DNA from: Rhipidocladum racemiflorum
Lineage: Eukaryota > Streptophyta > Magnoliopsida > Poales > Poaceae
DNA: 64,000 bases
Assembly (NCBI GenBank): GCA_036346355.1
Contig: CM070576.1
Coordinates: 14,181,558 to 14,245,557 of the forward strand
Direction: 5' to 3'
Shown: one piece after another, positions 10,480 to 23,294 of the stretch
Numbering within the stretch: the stretch's first letter is position 1
Layout of the letters: each line of letters begins with the position of its first letter
Position numbers and translations under genes: made by a program
Notes under the pieces: generated by a model
The model's database searches: none
What the model saw: the letters and a program-made list of their open reading frames with translations, nothing else
Told to the model about the DNA's origin: nothing

Positions 10480-12757
10480 TTTGCGCCTTAAGTCGAGGCG
10501 TGTACTCGGGGAGGTGGTCGGGATCCTCGTCGGCGACTTCCGATCGCCAACATCTCTGTGATCATCACGATAAAAAAGCGACAAAGAGATGAATCAAATG
10601 AGATGACAAAGATGCAAATACAAAGCGTTATCAAGTGAGGTTAAACTAAATAAAAGAAACCAGGTTTTATCCCTTGAGCCCGGCGTACCCGGCCATGGGC
10701 GGCGGTAGTGCAACTCTGCCCAGCGATCACAAGCCCTCGGGCTCGGTAGTCTTTGGAAGCGAAGAGAGCTCTCGGAAAAAGGCGCCAACATTGTAGCGGC
10801 GGTGCTTTGCCCTTTCGGCCGGTAGTACCAAGCCCTATAACATCGGTAGTGCTGGCCCCCGAGCGAAATTAGGGTTTGCAAAATAGGATTTTGCGCAAAC
10901 GGACTCGAAACTTTTAGAAGATCACATGGATAGGTTCCTAGCCATGCTGAGATACCATTCATGTAGGTCACACCAAGTTTTGACTACGTTTAACCTAATT
11001 TCCCACTTTAGGAACACAAAAATCCTAATTATCGCCAAATCTCGATTTTACGCTTCCGAATCGAGTTCAAACTCAATTGCTTTTTGTGAGAATCGAACTT
11101 TAGCGGCATTGGATATCCTCATTAGTTGTTTTCTCGACTTTTAAAAGTAGGGCTCGAAGGGAAGCTCCAAAAATTCACAAGAAATGACTTTTAAGCGAAT
11201 AAATCTGACAAAGAGTAGTGGGTTTTCAATCGATTCTTTTGCACTAACTAGTTCTTTAGGGCCTAACCTAGGTCTAGGAACTCGAGATAACCAAAGATTA
11301 GCCTCACTAACTATATTTTTAGGGTTAAAACAAAAGGAGGTAAAGAAGGAAATAGAAAAGTGTTGTGATTGAGAGCGGGCCCCATGAGCTTACTTGTTGA
11401 ATGAGATATCAACACGGGCCCCTCTTTTGGTGAAGGGGTTGCATCAGGAGAATGCTTGTTTGGTTTTTGATACTCGGGAGGAATGGCGCCAAGGAGTTTA
11501 TCTTGGTTTGGGTCTCTCGCTTCAAGGAGATAATAACCCTACTCCAATGGGCGTGATATTGCTTTGATGTTTTATGTGTCTAGCTTTCTTGATTGTTTTC
11601 AGCCTCCTTCCTTACATATACACGGGGTATTTATAGCCTACAAGAATATCTATCCTGAATTCTGACCGAATAATGGCGTTTGTGCGCCCGATCGTGGTTG
11701 TAACCGAAACCTCGATTCACGCCACGTTCCCATCGTGAGCGTAGCAGCACCAAGTCGTGGCGTGATTAATGCTATTCGGGCGTAGCTAGCAGAACCACGA
11801 TCTTACGACCATACATTTCACGAATGAGCTTGGGTCGAGCATGTTTAGTCTGGCGGCTGCGTATGCTTAGGCCTCGAGCATAGGTGCCCAGGCGAGCATC
11901 GAACATGGGCTGATTGGAGCGGACCCTGTCGGTCAAATGACATTCATGGGTCATCAGCCAGGGGGACATCATCAGAAAAGATACGCATGTAGTCGACCAA
12001 AAAACGCTTTCTTGGGGTACTATGATAATTAGGAAATTATCAATCCCACAGGAGCAAAAAGTTAGGGTTTTGAGCTCAAATCTTGATGGATCAATCTAGG
12101 GTTTGATTCCCACCCACCTTGAGCTTGCTTGGGGCCTGAGGAAGTACTTCACACCTTGTCTTGCTTCCAGGCTCAAAGCAGTAGGGAGAGAGAGAGGAGA
12201 GGAGGCTCGGGTGAGGAAAGGGAGAGAGCAGTGAGAGAGAGAGCCGAGGAGAGGAGGAAGCGAGTGGGAGGGAGTGAGAGAGGGAGTGAGGAGCTTAAGG
12301 GGAGGGGAGAACCCTCTAGAATCCCGAGTGGGGGCCAGAAGCGGCGAGGCATACATGCCCCATTGCCTGCCCAGTCGACTCGGCGAGTATTCCGCTCCAC
12401 AGGGGGTAGTAGTGTACTGGCTAATCCAGCTTGATGCCAAACCCTAACCCAGCGGTACTTCGCTCTATAGTGTAGGGTTTTGCCAATTTCTCAATAGAAT
12501 GCTTCAAAACATGGGGTTTCTTAGGGAAACTTTTGCAGGAAGGGTTTAGGGACTACAAAGGAAGGCTTTGGGATCGGGGAATTGCTAAAAAAGAATTCCT
12601 GGTGGACACTAAGTGGATTAGGAGTTTCGAGGCAATATCCATCACGAAATAGTTCGAATGATTAAGCCTGGCATGAACAACTCCAAATTAAGAACCAAAT
12701 AAAGCAACAAAGCAAGATTAGGCATAATTAACTCATTACACTAAATAGGGCGTTACA
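10480..12757 (-). other. 5' part of the large solo LTR
   Basis: This is the minus-strand start of the 1646-12757 LTR. It contains the TATA box at 11624-11636 and a purine-rich GA tract at about 12180-12320. Open frames here (for example 12096-12440) come from the low-complexity GA/CT tract and are not genes. Confidence 0.65.
11624..11636 (-). promoter_or_regulatory. TATA box of the large solo LTR
   Basis: Reads CTATAAATACCCC on the minus strand, a textbook plant core promoter. It lies about 1.1 kb inside the LTR start, consistent with a U3/R boundary near 11600. Confidence 0.75.
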
Positions 12758-12762
12758 TTAAA

Positions 12763-14840
12763 TCTGAATTACCTCGATCCTCGCTTACAGTGGGTTCATT
12801 CGTTCTTTAACCCAGTTCGAAATCCTTTCTGACTTGTCTTTGCTATGGCTTTTCCTTTGTCAACTTTCGAACCTGGTTTTGATATCCTAACTCTTTGGCC
12901 AATGTCGATGCTCTTGGTCTTGCCAGGATATTGTTGCATTGAGCAAGCACACGGTGATGGAGATCTTTGGTCCCCGTTACCAACAAAGCGCCAAAGAACG
13001 CAGTTCATGAGCCCTCTCCATGGCATTTAGGTGATAAACATTCATCGGCCGATGAGGAGACTCCAGATTGCATCCTTTTGCTCTCACCTCATACTTTGTA
13101 ACAATCGCGAAACGTTTACTTGAATTTTTGTATCGGCCTTCTAAGTGGGATGGATTTTTCTGCTTTATACCACTTGCCGGTGTAAAGCTCTCGCCTTGAG
13201 GCTTAACCATTCTAGAGTGCCCCTTGCCTTCGTGGTCTATTTCAATCACGGATGGAGTCGATCGTAATTACGATTGTCTCATCACCTTTCACCACCTTCA
13301 TGTTAAACTACTTGCGACTATTTGCCGCTTGATGTAGACAGCGAGCGGATCTCGTTCGTGCCAACTCCTTCCCTTTGAATGAATAGCTAACCATGTTATT
13401 TGGAAAAGGATTGGCATCAAGCTACATAATCGGCTCTCGGCAAACTTGAGACGGCGGAGTCACCGATGGCAGTACATGTCTATCTGTGACGAAAAAATAT
13501 TGCAATCGTTGAGTGTTATCTGCGAAAGAATGATGCCATTTGCAATATCTTTGTTTTTTAATCTCATCAGCCCGATGTTATCATGTGATACTCCAGCAAT
13601 CGTATAATTTTCTCTTATAACGATAAATCAAAAATGCGATCACGCTTTGTCACATCGAAGGAATATTTGTTGATTTTGATTTAGTTTTTAATCGGCTTAA
13701 GCCATGAGCAGGACTAAGATTTCTTATTTCCCTTGACCCGATGAAGCTCACGTGTACTTCCACTTCACTAACATTGGATGAACTACGATTCATACTCGGC
13801 CAGAGATTGACTTTAGGCTTCTTCTTATCTTTGTTATTTTTAAACCTATATTTGAAGCCTTTATTCATAAATTGGATTTCTTAAGCCCGATGCTACGTGT
13901 AATAGGTGGCTTAAACCGTCATGTAAACTCATGTCCACCAAATTTCTCTTTCAAAGGAGGAATTAATCCACTGAAAAACTAAATCGGCTAATTGATTGTC
14001 AAGTAACGTGGCGCTAAAACACCGATTTCTAACTTCCTAAATCTCTTGATATAATCTATAACCCGACTCCCAAACTTACATTGGATAGAGCTTAAATATG
14101 AAATTCTCAATTCTAAACTCCCGCAAAAAGTACTCATAGAATCATCTTTCCAAATTGGCCCAAGTATTGGCCGAATTTTGAGACGAAGTTATAAGCTCAA
14201 GTGAAAATTGCTCAAATAATGACAAAGGGAACAACTTCACCTTAAGCCTATTGAATTTGTCTTGAGACTCACCACATTGGAGCCCGCGAAGCATCCGATG
14301 TAGCTTGGGGTTGTCATGGAATCATCCTTGAAAATTTAGCTTAAAATCCGAGGACCCCTACGGCCATTAGGATATGGGATCCGGTGATGAGTCGGTATAG
14401 CTTTTTGTAGCCGATGGATTTTACCCCCCTTGGCAAAATGCCAAAGTAGTTCCTTAGCAAAACACTAATAAGCTTGATCCGATTGGCTTCTCTAGTCGAT
14501 GCTACATGTGCTTGTAGTGCCATATGGTTGGGGGCCAACTTCGCCCAGCGCGCCCCCGAGTGCAAACTTGGGCTAGCATTGTAGAGAAGTACATGGGAGC
14601 ATGTTGCTGCTCATGGTCGATATTTTGCTGCCGCCAACATCGGCTCTGGGGCGGAATAAATGGCTCAGAATAGGTAACAACCACCATGTGAGGGCCGAGA
14701 TTTTGGGAAGAATCAAACTCAACATATTGTGGATATGCGTATGTCTCGGCCCAGAGGTGGGTGGCGATCCTGAGTGAGTGTAGAGCAGTGGGCGAGGAGT
14801 AGGATTCGATGATTGCCTAATTTGGAACAATCGGTGTAAG
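12763..14840 (-). pseudogene. Tat-type gag of element A (degenerate)
   Basis: The minus-strand sequence matches the gag region of the second Tat copy block by block: 13490-13720 with 20865-21070, 14125-14330 with 21510-21720, and 14540-14640 with about 21930-22000. Short open pieces such as 12977-13249 ('MIEIDHEGKGHSRMV') and 14573-14830 are remnants only. It continues the element interrupted at 1645. Function would have been particle formation. Confidence 0.7.
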
Positions 14841-14849
14841 CCTAATTGA

Positions 14850-15203
14850 CAAAAAAGTAAAAATTAGAATGAGTTGTTTGGTTTGTGTGTATTCTTCTTG
14901 ATGTATGTCCCCTTTTATAACTTCAAGTTTGATCATTATCCCATTAAATACTCTTCTCAATGTACTTATCGATTAATCTCTTCTTGTCACATTAAGATCC
15001 GATCATATCTTTTTAATCTCTGGATTACTGCACGTATCTGGACTCATTTTCGATTTCCTTCATACAGAATCAATCGATTTATAAGTCGATGATATATTAC
15101 GACTTAGGACCGCTAAGGCGATGCACTTTATAATAAAATAATTTATACCAAACCGATTCTCAATCAAATTGGCTAAGTATGCCAAATTTGGAACAACAAT
15201 GGT
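14850..15203 (-). repeat. Truncated 5' LTR of Tat element A
   Basis: On the minus strand it starts TGTTGTTCCAAATTTGG (15203) and matches the first part of the LTR at 24033-24842, including the TATA box (TTATAAAAGG, 14911-14920) and the AAACAACTCATTCTA-like segment just after it. U5 and the primer-binding site are missing, because gag homology begins within about 40 bp. A deletion of several hundred bp is inferred. Confidence 0.7.
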
Positions 15204-17139
15204 CAAGATGGAATTTTATCCTCCTCGTTATCACGAGGACAAAAGGTATGTTAAGACCACTTGAAGAAGATAAACCTTACGAGAGATAGCCTGTGCTTTT
15301 GCCATTCCCAAAAGCAACTTAAGGTGTCAACTATCTTAACTTATTTAGTCAGACTTTGGAGATTCAAGAAATAATGATTAAAGAGAGCACAAAGTTGACA
15401 CATATATCTACGCCTTAGGTTCAATCTTGATATTTGAAAGTGACAAAAGGAATAGAGCATATATTTGTTGATGGCTTATCAGGATAAAATGAAATATCCT
15501 TGTGGTCGAGGGAAGTCAAAATGCCACCGCTAGGAACCACTCATGTCTTATGCGCCGAATGGTGATTTTGTTACACTTTAAACATGACAATGGGCCTATG
15601 GGATCTCACAAAAAGATAGAACCTACTAGTTTAATAATAAATTACATATATTGTTCTTTGGATAATCAATGCTATTTGAATTAATATAAAAGGCAGTGAG
15701 GAAGTCCTTGATTCAGTTTGGTTTATACGAATCCGTAATAGTAAACCTATATGATTTTGATTAATGTAATACCAAATTAATCAAAATAAGGATTTAAGAT
15801 TGATATAGAGTTATCTAGAATTCTATTTAGTTACAAAATAGAACATTTCAGAGCTTATCTTGTTCTAACTCACCGGTTATAAATAATGACAGTCTTTGAG
15901 TTTGCATGGGATAACCAAAGTAGAGAGACTAATTCCGGATGAGGAAGCAAGGGAGGGCCATGCTACTGATTCTAATGCAAACCCCGAGGCCATGTGTCTT
16001 CTTCCCGTTCGTATGGATACTTATGGAGATAAAGGCTATTATGCTTTGCCTCGATATGCCTGTGTGAATTGATACGGCTCTTGCTTTTACGCTACTAAGA
16101 ATTTTTATCCGTCAGAAGTGTGGTAGCAGCTACTGAAATCCTAATCTGTAATTTTTAAGTGGATCTTAATTAAGTTTTCTAGTTTCGGATAGATGAAGAA
16201 CACAAAAAATTGCTTCCTTCCTTTACGCCACTTATTTCCTCAATAGGAACACCGAGCATGCTTTGCGGATATCAAACCCGCATTTGTTAGCAAATATTAA
16301 CAATCATGTATCATGGCAGTGCTCAATTTTGCAGCGAGGTTACACTTTTTAGGAGGGCTTGTTTGGGAAAGCCCAAAGTATATGAGCCATAAGCTCACGT
16401 GGATGGGTTGCAGGATTTTTAGTTAGTATCTCAATCCATCCACGTGGGTTTGAGCCAAGATTTTGGTCTTTCTAAATAAAGCCTTTGATGGTACCAACCC
16501 ACAAGGTAGTAAGTGAGGATAATATAAACCACCTATATATTTTGTGCATGCCATTATATTAGTTCCACTCTATTAAAATTTCCATCTCTGGGGATGGGAT
16601 GCGAGGCCTTTATGTCATTGACCCTATAATTAAGATTACTTCATTTGTTGCCTTTTGTTTATTCATTTATAGCCAAATGATTTGTTGAAATTACTCACGA
16701 GGATGTAAAGAATTTTGTTGGCGTAAGTCCAACAACAACCTATTTTGTACATGTATACATTGCCACACAAACAAGCCGGGACATTACCAATTGATGATTT
16801 TTCTTTTACACTTCCTTTCTTCCCTTTACACCACACACAAACAAGCAGGAGATCTACTAGCGATCTTGTAATTAGAGAAGGCATCATTTGTTGCTTTAGT
16901 TCACTTATACCAAAATAGCTATTAAAGGCTATCTTTAGCAATATATATGTATTATGAAGTCATATCTAACACAATTAATTACTGAGAGTTGTAAGGGGAT
17001 TTATTGTTGGCCAGAATCAAACAAAGCTGCTCGATCTTTTGCGTTATAGTGATGGTAAATCATTCTTCTTTGGTGGGTGAAAGCACAGTGCAAGGGCATC
17101 TAACACATTTCTTAAAGTATAGTCGAACTCCTAAAATCC
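15204..17139. other. Unassigned intergenic sequence
   Basis: AT-rich sequence with no frame I recognise. A possible transposon end pair, GCTTGTTTG (16357) and CAAACAAGC (16838-16846), is reported as a weak finding. The rest may be old, decayed repeats. Confidence 0.4.
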
Positions 17140-17380
17140 TGGTAGTGATTCTAGCACAAAGAAATCATTTTGGCAAAATTATCCATGGTAGGCGCTCTGT
17201 AGGAAGCGAAGAGGCGTCTGAGAGGGCAAGTGCAGGAGGAGCTAAGTCTTTACATCATTTAATGCTCATGTTTGATAAAGCGGGGATATAGAAGATGATT
17301 TCAGAGGGTTGATGACAGCTCTAGATCGGGAGATAAACATCGGAAGTATGTGATCCATGAATCCCCAGTATGCTTAGAAG
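17140..17380 (+). pseudogene. Relic of the NB-LRR-like family (N-terminal part)
   Basis: Plus-strand frames read 'RNHFGKIIH', then 'GQVQEELSL' and 'HHLMLMFDKAGI', then 'EDDFRG' and 'REINIGSM'. These parallel 'RNHFGRIIHVDCS', 'AIAEELSLRHLMPTFDKQ', 'EDDFRGVDD' and 'SEITSIGG' of the gene at 50.0-52.5 kb (its residues about 51-113). Frames shift several times and there are stops, so this is a pseudogene. The homology runs toward the assembly gap at 17414, so more of it may be missing from the sequence. Confidence 0.8.
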
Positions 17381-17413
17381 ATTTTACAATTTCATTTTTT
17401 CATTACGGGGAGA

Positions 17414-17513
17414 NNNNNNNNNNNNNNNNNNNNNNNNNNNNNNNNNNNNNNNNNNNNNNNNNNNNNNNNNNNNNNNNNNNNNNNNNNNNNNNNNNNNNNN
17501 NNNNNNNNNNNNN
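17414..17513. other. Assembly gap (100 N)
   Basis: Exactly 100 unknown bases, the usual placeholder for a gap of unestimated size. To the left is the NB-LRR relic and to the right the Tat element, so the two sides need not be adjacent in the genome. Confidence 1.
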
Positions 17514-17899
17514 CTAAGGAGTTACATCAGCTGCTCTCGTTATCGTTTCACTTCCTCGTGATAAAATCGGCCATGCTCTTGTCCTTTCACAGCATTTAGC
17601 CGACTCATAGGTTAACTCGAACTCTATTAATACGTATGCTCCATTTTTACCAAGCCGACTCAAGAGAATTGGCTTCGATAATATGTACTTGACTACATCG
17701 GTTTTGCATATTATAACGCATTTGGAAGCCAAAGATATAATGTCTTAATTTGGTGCAAGCAAAATACAATGATAAGCATAATTTTTCTACTAGGGGATAC
17801 CTCGTTTCGTGATTCAAAAGACGTCGGGCTTAAATAAAATATTGCTCGCTCCTTCCTACTCCGCCTTCCTCGTGCAAACTGCCCTAATTGAATCACTCT

Positions 17900-18900
17900 T
17901 CAAATTATATATAGTCTAAAAAGGTATACCATGTTTTGTGCGATTACATACGGTGGACTCAATGATAACCCTTTATGTCGCCAAAGGCCTTTTGTTGATT
18001 GGCTCCCCATTTGAACTCTTTGGTTGTCTTTAATTTTCAGCACGGGCGCGAAGGCCCGAATACGCCCCGACAAGTTTGAAATGAAACGCCGTAAGTAGTT
18101 GATTTTCCCAATCAATACTTGCAACTCCTTTTTGCTTGCTTCATGGTCTAGTATCGTTTCATAGCTTTTACTTTGGCTTGGTTTACTTCAATCCCTCCTT
18201 CATGTAATCAGAACTCCAAGAAATTGTCCCGCCGATACTCCGAAAGCACACTTCAGAGGGTCTATTTTTAACCCATGTAACCTTGTGGCTTTCGAACATC
18301 TTCTCCAGATCAAGCTAAATGTTGCCGCTTTTCTTTGGATTTTACCACCACATCGCTAATGCATATCTCTACGTTGTTGGCGATCAAGTCATGGAAAATA
18401 TGGTTCATATCGCCGATAAGTGGCGCCAGATTCTTCAATCCGAAGGTCATAATCTTTCCACCTATATAGCCCTAAAGCTCCTGGGCATCCGAAAGCCGCT
18501 TTTGGGGTATACTCGCTTACTAAGAATATCCGATTGTATCCTAAGGCTTCCATCCAAAAAAAAACTTATGATTTTATTTCCTGATGCAAAAGATCGATAA
18601 GCATATTTCCACGGCTATGGGCATCTGCACTCACCTTTTGGCGTGGCTTTGTTTAAATCTCTAAAATCGACACATACCCTAAGCTTGCCATTTTTCTTTT
18701 TTACAGTGACTATATTTGGAGACCCACTCACTGCATTTCCAAGGCTTCTGACAAACTTTGCCTCTAGCAATCGTCCCACCTCTTCCTTTATAGCCATACA
18801 ACGAGGATTAAACCGCTTAGGTAACGCTTTGAATGGGCTTATACCTGTGTTTTATGGGTAGCCGATGTTCAACTACTGCCGGGTTTAAACCTGGCATCTC
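17900..18900 (-). pseudogene. Tat-type reverse transcriptase (dead)
   Basis: The segment 18615-18797 translates to 'IKEEVGRLLEAKFVR' and 'KKKNGKLRVCVDFRDLNKAT'. About 18350-18430 gives 'MNHIFHDLIANNVEI' in shifted frame, and 17900-18124 gives 'GKINYLRRFISNLSGRI', the RT thumb to RNase H connection of Tat elements. The catalytic box reads CISD at 18352-18363 where Y-I-D-D is expected, so the first active-site aspartate is lost. Multiple frameshifts are present. Confidence 0.85.
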
Positions 18901-19176
18901 ATAATAATTCTACGCAAAGCAATCTTTATATTTTTTGAGTATTTCACCAACTTTGCTTTATAACTCGGGTTCTAATTTAGCACTTACAAACGCTATTCTT
19001 TGCTATCACCTCCAATATCGATCTTTTTTGAGCAAATCGCGCATCGTAAACCCTAACCCTTTCTTTTCTTCTTCAAAATCCTCAACACTCTTCTCTTCGT
19101 AGATTTTTCTTGCCGATAGCTTCTGCCTTTTCTTGTAGCTTTGTTAGTGCCTTGACTCCATCTTCTTACTATTTCT

Positions 19177-19640
19177 TCAACCGATCAAACGTATTGGGTT
19201 TGACGCCGATCGGCTTGAACTCGACTTCTCGACGCAGATGAAATCGCAATCGCCCAAGACTTTTCCCGATATACATTCGGCTTCTTCGCATGGCCAATTG
19301 GTATCGTGGTCGCTACATGGCGATATGAGCCGACAGGTCACCGACATAACTTTCATCAGATTATCGCTCCATTGCACCAACTTATGATGCATAGTTGATG
19401 GTATGCAAAGAATTGGCATGGATCCAATCCCGCCTAAGAAGCACATCAGAACTGCCTTTTGGCTTCTATCACGTAAAAATGCACAAGTAAAGTTTTATCG
19501 GGCTGATCGCCGCTTCGATAATCATTACGCCTTAGCCTCGCTTGGGTCTCCCCGTGAAGTCATTTAGCACCATATTGGTCTTGATCAAGTCTCTTTACCT
19601 GGCTTTACCCACCTTTCTCGAAAGTACTTAATGGCATCGA
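19177..19640 (-). pseudogene. gypsy protease region of element B
   Basis: 'IPSTMHHKLVQW' in the 89-codon frame 19177-19446 corresponds to 'LSTMHQKLI' of element A, and the preceding DNA matches A at about 960-1200. There is no intact catalytic triad. It sits between gag and RT as in Tat elements. Confidence 0.65.
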
Positions 19641-19849
19641 CAATCGTCATTTCACCATCGCATCAACATACGAGATATCGGCTCGCCATTATATACCCTT
19701 TTAGGTATAGCGGTTTTAGATGCCGATGCATGTCTTGTGGCTTTTCGAACACAGCGCCTCGTGCTCCGAGGCACACTGGGCGAATACCTCTTCAAATGAT
19801 TCTTCTCGGTTTTGAACTTACAGTAGAGTGAATACCATGTTTATGTCTA

Positions 19850-22300
19850 TTGGGTGGTGTATCACCTCTATCATTGGAGAATCGGATTCAATTCCGATTG
19901 ATTTGAATCACTATCGGTCTATTCCTTCTTTTTCCACTCTTTCTCGTAACCTGATTCGCCTTTAATTATTGAACATCCGATCCTCTCGCCTCTTTTTCGG
20001 CTTCCTTTCTTCTCTTGTGTGTCTTTAATCGCCTGAAGCCGCTATACAGACTGGCCGAGACCCGAGGGGCACCACCTAGGTTTAGGCTCTATCGGCTTTC
20101 TTATCTTTCCAGCTAAATTGCTCATTTCACGTCGATTCCTATCTCTACTTGTGTTATGTGAAGCCGATATTTCTCGATTTCTCTGAGGACTCTCCTTGCT
20201 CAGTCGACAACCTTTTCACGGATCTGGCCTCCTCGCTTACTTCTAGTTGGATCGTGTATTTCCGCTTCAGACAACCAGTCCTTTACATGCATTGGTTTGG
20301 CCGATATGCACGCAAGTGTTGCATAGGACAAGATACAATCAAGGTAAGGTCATCCTCTCTCTCAAAGAAATCGCTAAAAGGGACATTGCCGATGTTTTTC
20401 TTCTTCAAAGAGTTGGCCGACATGGCATATCTCGTCGGCGACGCTCAATCTCTTTTGCTCGGGTCGATGAAATCCTTTGGGTTTGTTCGGCATTGTATCT
20501 CTCGCCTATTCTTTCATATTTTCCAAGAAGTTGTGAGAAGGCCACTTTGGCTTGAAATTAACTCTTCTCTAACTTTCCTCGCCCGATACCATTTGCCGAC
20601 CTTCCAAGTCCCCTCTTGGTTTTACCGTTTGAGTTTTGTCCATTCCTATCGGCTTTCATCTCGTATAGAGCCGATAGTAATTCGTGACTGCTTCGCCTCG
20701 TGATACAATTCCTTTACTCGGCTTATCTTCTTCTCGCAGCCTCTTTCCTTTTCGTGAGCATTGAACCATGTTGACTTGAAAAGTGCTCATATCTATCTCG
20801 CATAAACTGACTCTTCCTAGAATTTTTTGTACCTGCCATCGTTGATACGATTGAATCTGCTTGTTGAAAAATATTGCAATAAGTAGTATTATGTGAAACG
20901 AATGGTGCCATTTACAATACCTTCGCTTTTAATTTCTCGCCGATGGTATGATATGTCCTTCCTGGCAACTCGGCGAGTTTTTCTTGCAAAGAATAAATCA
21001 AATATCTCTTGTCACACTTTGACACGCCATATGAATACTTGATTTCCGCCTCTATTTTTCTACTCCGCTTGAGGTAGAGCATACGAGTAGCTTTTTAGAA
21101 CCCTTGGTCCACTTTCGGCTATAAGCTTACCTCTCGCTTCGGCACCTGAGGTGTCGCTTGAATTGTAATCTACCATGTTTACTTTGGCCTTTTTCATTAC
21201 CGTTTCGGGCTTAAATCTATCTTTAAACCCTTCGAGCTTCCTCTCGTGATATCGGCTTTCATGTGCCGATACGCGGTGAGTAAGTGGCCTAAATCGGGAA
21301 ACTTTGGCCCGATAGCTTCTCTTTTAATGGCGGGATTAGCCCTTCGAATGCTAAATCGGCCAATTGATCACTCGGGTAATGTTACACTTCAAAGCATCTA
21401 TTCCGTGACGCCTAAAACCTTCCGCTGATATAATCGAAAACCGATTCGCCAGACTTCCGCTTCTTAGATCGAACGCCAAGATCGGGAATCCTAAGCTCCA
21501 TGGTTCCCTAAAAGAAGTATTCATGGAATCGCTTTCTAAATCGCTCCACACGTGAACTGAATTTGGGGGGTAGATTTAGTGAACCAAGTGAATGCAAAGA
21601 CTGCATAATGATAAAGGAAACAACAATTTTTTAATCCATCGGATTGTGCACCTCTCCATTAATCGAGCCATAAACCGTCCGGAGCAGCATCAATTGTTGT
21701 GACGGAACTATCACCTCGAGAATTTGGCAAAGTCCGTATTCGAAAAGTTGTAGCGGGTATGGCATTCGATCTATGTAATCTGGATACGGCTTCCTCGTGA
21801 GTCGCATCACTCTTTCCTCCGGGTCAATGTGAACTCAACTCGTTTCTCTTAAAACGCAGCCATTTGTTCCGCACCAATTGACATTGTCGGGCTTCAGGTG
21901 CAACCCGACATCGCTAATTTTCATTGTTCACGCCCTGCCCCCCTAGTGCAAACTCCGCCTTTGCCCGAATCGTGTCGCAGGAGGTCTTGGCACTTGGTCA
22001 TAATCGTGATTAAAACCAATGCATCGTATAGGTGCGAGAGGTTCAACGCATGGCACTACCTCCTCAGTAATGGCGCTTTGTTTCACCGCCGTGGCCCCCT
22101 TCGCGTGATTGGCGTGAACTCGATCCGCTTTCGATCGGCCGATAAGCCGATAAACCGATGTTATCGGAGAGTCCGCTCGACGGATTTGATGCGCTTTATC
22201 TTAGCTCCATCCGTGGTGCCCATGGTGAAGCTGCGTAAACCCATCTCTCTGCATGCTTGGTTTAAGAATAGAAGGTTGTAGCCGGCATCATGTCGTGTGT
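19850..22300 (-). pseudogene. Tat-type gag region of element B
   Basis: Assigned by position upstream of protease/RT and by long matches to the gag part of element A (12.8-14.8 kb). Recurrent TCGG/CCGA motifs on the plus strand are typical of this family copy. Plus-strand open frames such as 20149-20703 are antisense shadows of it. Confidence 0.65.
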
Positions 22301-23280
22301 TTGAGCCGACATTTTTACCGTGATCGTGTTAGGGTTATGGAATATACTGGGTAGGTAGGGGATGGTTTGTATGGATCAAGTAGGTTTCCGCATTAACGCC
22401 TAATTCCCCGAAGCGATTGTTTTCACACTATTCTCTATCATCGGGCTTTAAAGTAGATACTAGAGCCGATGATTGGTTAATCGCTATGATGAACAGAGAT
22501 TGCTCAATCATATTTGATAAATCGGGCTTGAGCAGTGCGATCGTGGCTTACCGCTTTCTGATGATGGATCTCCGATAGATCACGCTGGGGAGTGCAGCTT
22601 GGGTAACGCGCATGGCTGTGTTTTCTCGAAACACCGCAGCATTATTTCTTCCAAAGCCGCCGATCTTCGATTTCTTTTCGCTCAGGGGTTAAATCTGGCC
22701 ATCCGAGGCGCGATTATAGCATCTGCGGTTGATATCGGGCAGTGCACCGCAGTTTACTCGGGCTTGGACGATATGATTGATTTTCTTCGTGAGTGTCCCA
22801 CCTGGCGCAAGCGTATAAAAATATGTTCAAGCTAAAAAACGTGAAGGAGGGTTTTCTTTCGGCCTCGAACACACAAGACAAACGCCGGGTTTGCAGAAGG
22901 CTGGCCAATTAATTTGACTCGAAATTGACAAGGTAGAGTTTGTAATTTGACTTCAAAGCCGATAAACAAGGATCTATCGGTCTTGGCTAGCTACGCCTAA
23001 GAACCGATTAGGGGGATAACCAGATCAACCTGCAACAATTGATCTTCGATACAAGGTAAAATCGGTTTCAAAAGGCGACATAAGAACAAAGCCGGGCGTA
23101 TCGGAACTCGGGTGAAGCTCGCTAAATCAACGACCTAACGGCGGATGCGTTAACTATGTTGAGTCCGCTCGACTTGGCAGAGAGTGCTCTATGAAGCTAA
23201 AAACAATGTAAAAGAAAAGCTTGTAAAAAAGTAGATGTGTGTATTGTTGGATTGATTGATTTTTCTTCGCTTGACGCCCA

Positions 23281-23294
23281 CCTCCTTTTATAAT
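23281..23294 (-). promoter_or_regulatory. TATA box in LTR-like region of element B
   Basis: Reads ATTATAAAAGGAGG on the minus strand. The following R-like segment resembles that after the TATA boxes at 14911 (minus) and 24323 (plus), identifying the region as a Tat LTR. Confidence 0.65.

Larger units (their letters stand above)
1646..12757 (-). mobile_element. Large solo LTR (or decayed LTR element) with TTAAA target duplication
   Basis: The block runs from TGTGGGGGCT (1646) to GCGTTACA (12757) and is flanked by TTAAA at 1641-1645 and 12758-12762. On the minus strand it starts TGTAACGCCC and ends CCCCCACA, as expected of an LTR. Removing the inner hAT and the inner solo LTR leaves about 4.3 kb. 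It has a TATA box on the minus strand (11624-11636), no recognisable gag or pol, and shares short blocks (for example near 7420-7470) with the Tekay-like LTR at 52.7-56.2 kb. A solo LTR of a large-LTR chromovirus fits best. A decayed complete element is the alternative, because I did not find an internal LTR pair. Confidence 0.75.

Noticed and set aside
12096..12440. Frames in GA/CT-rich tract
   Set aside because: Low-complexity purine run gives repetitive Arg/Glu or Ser/Pro/Leu peptides.
20149..20703. 184-codon plus-strand frame
   Set aside because: Antisense to the Tat gag region of element B.
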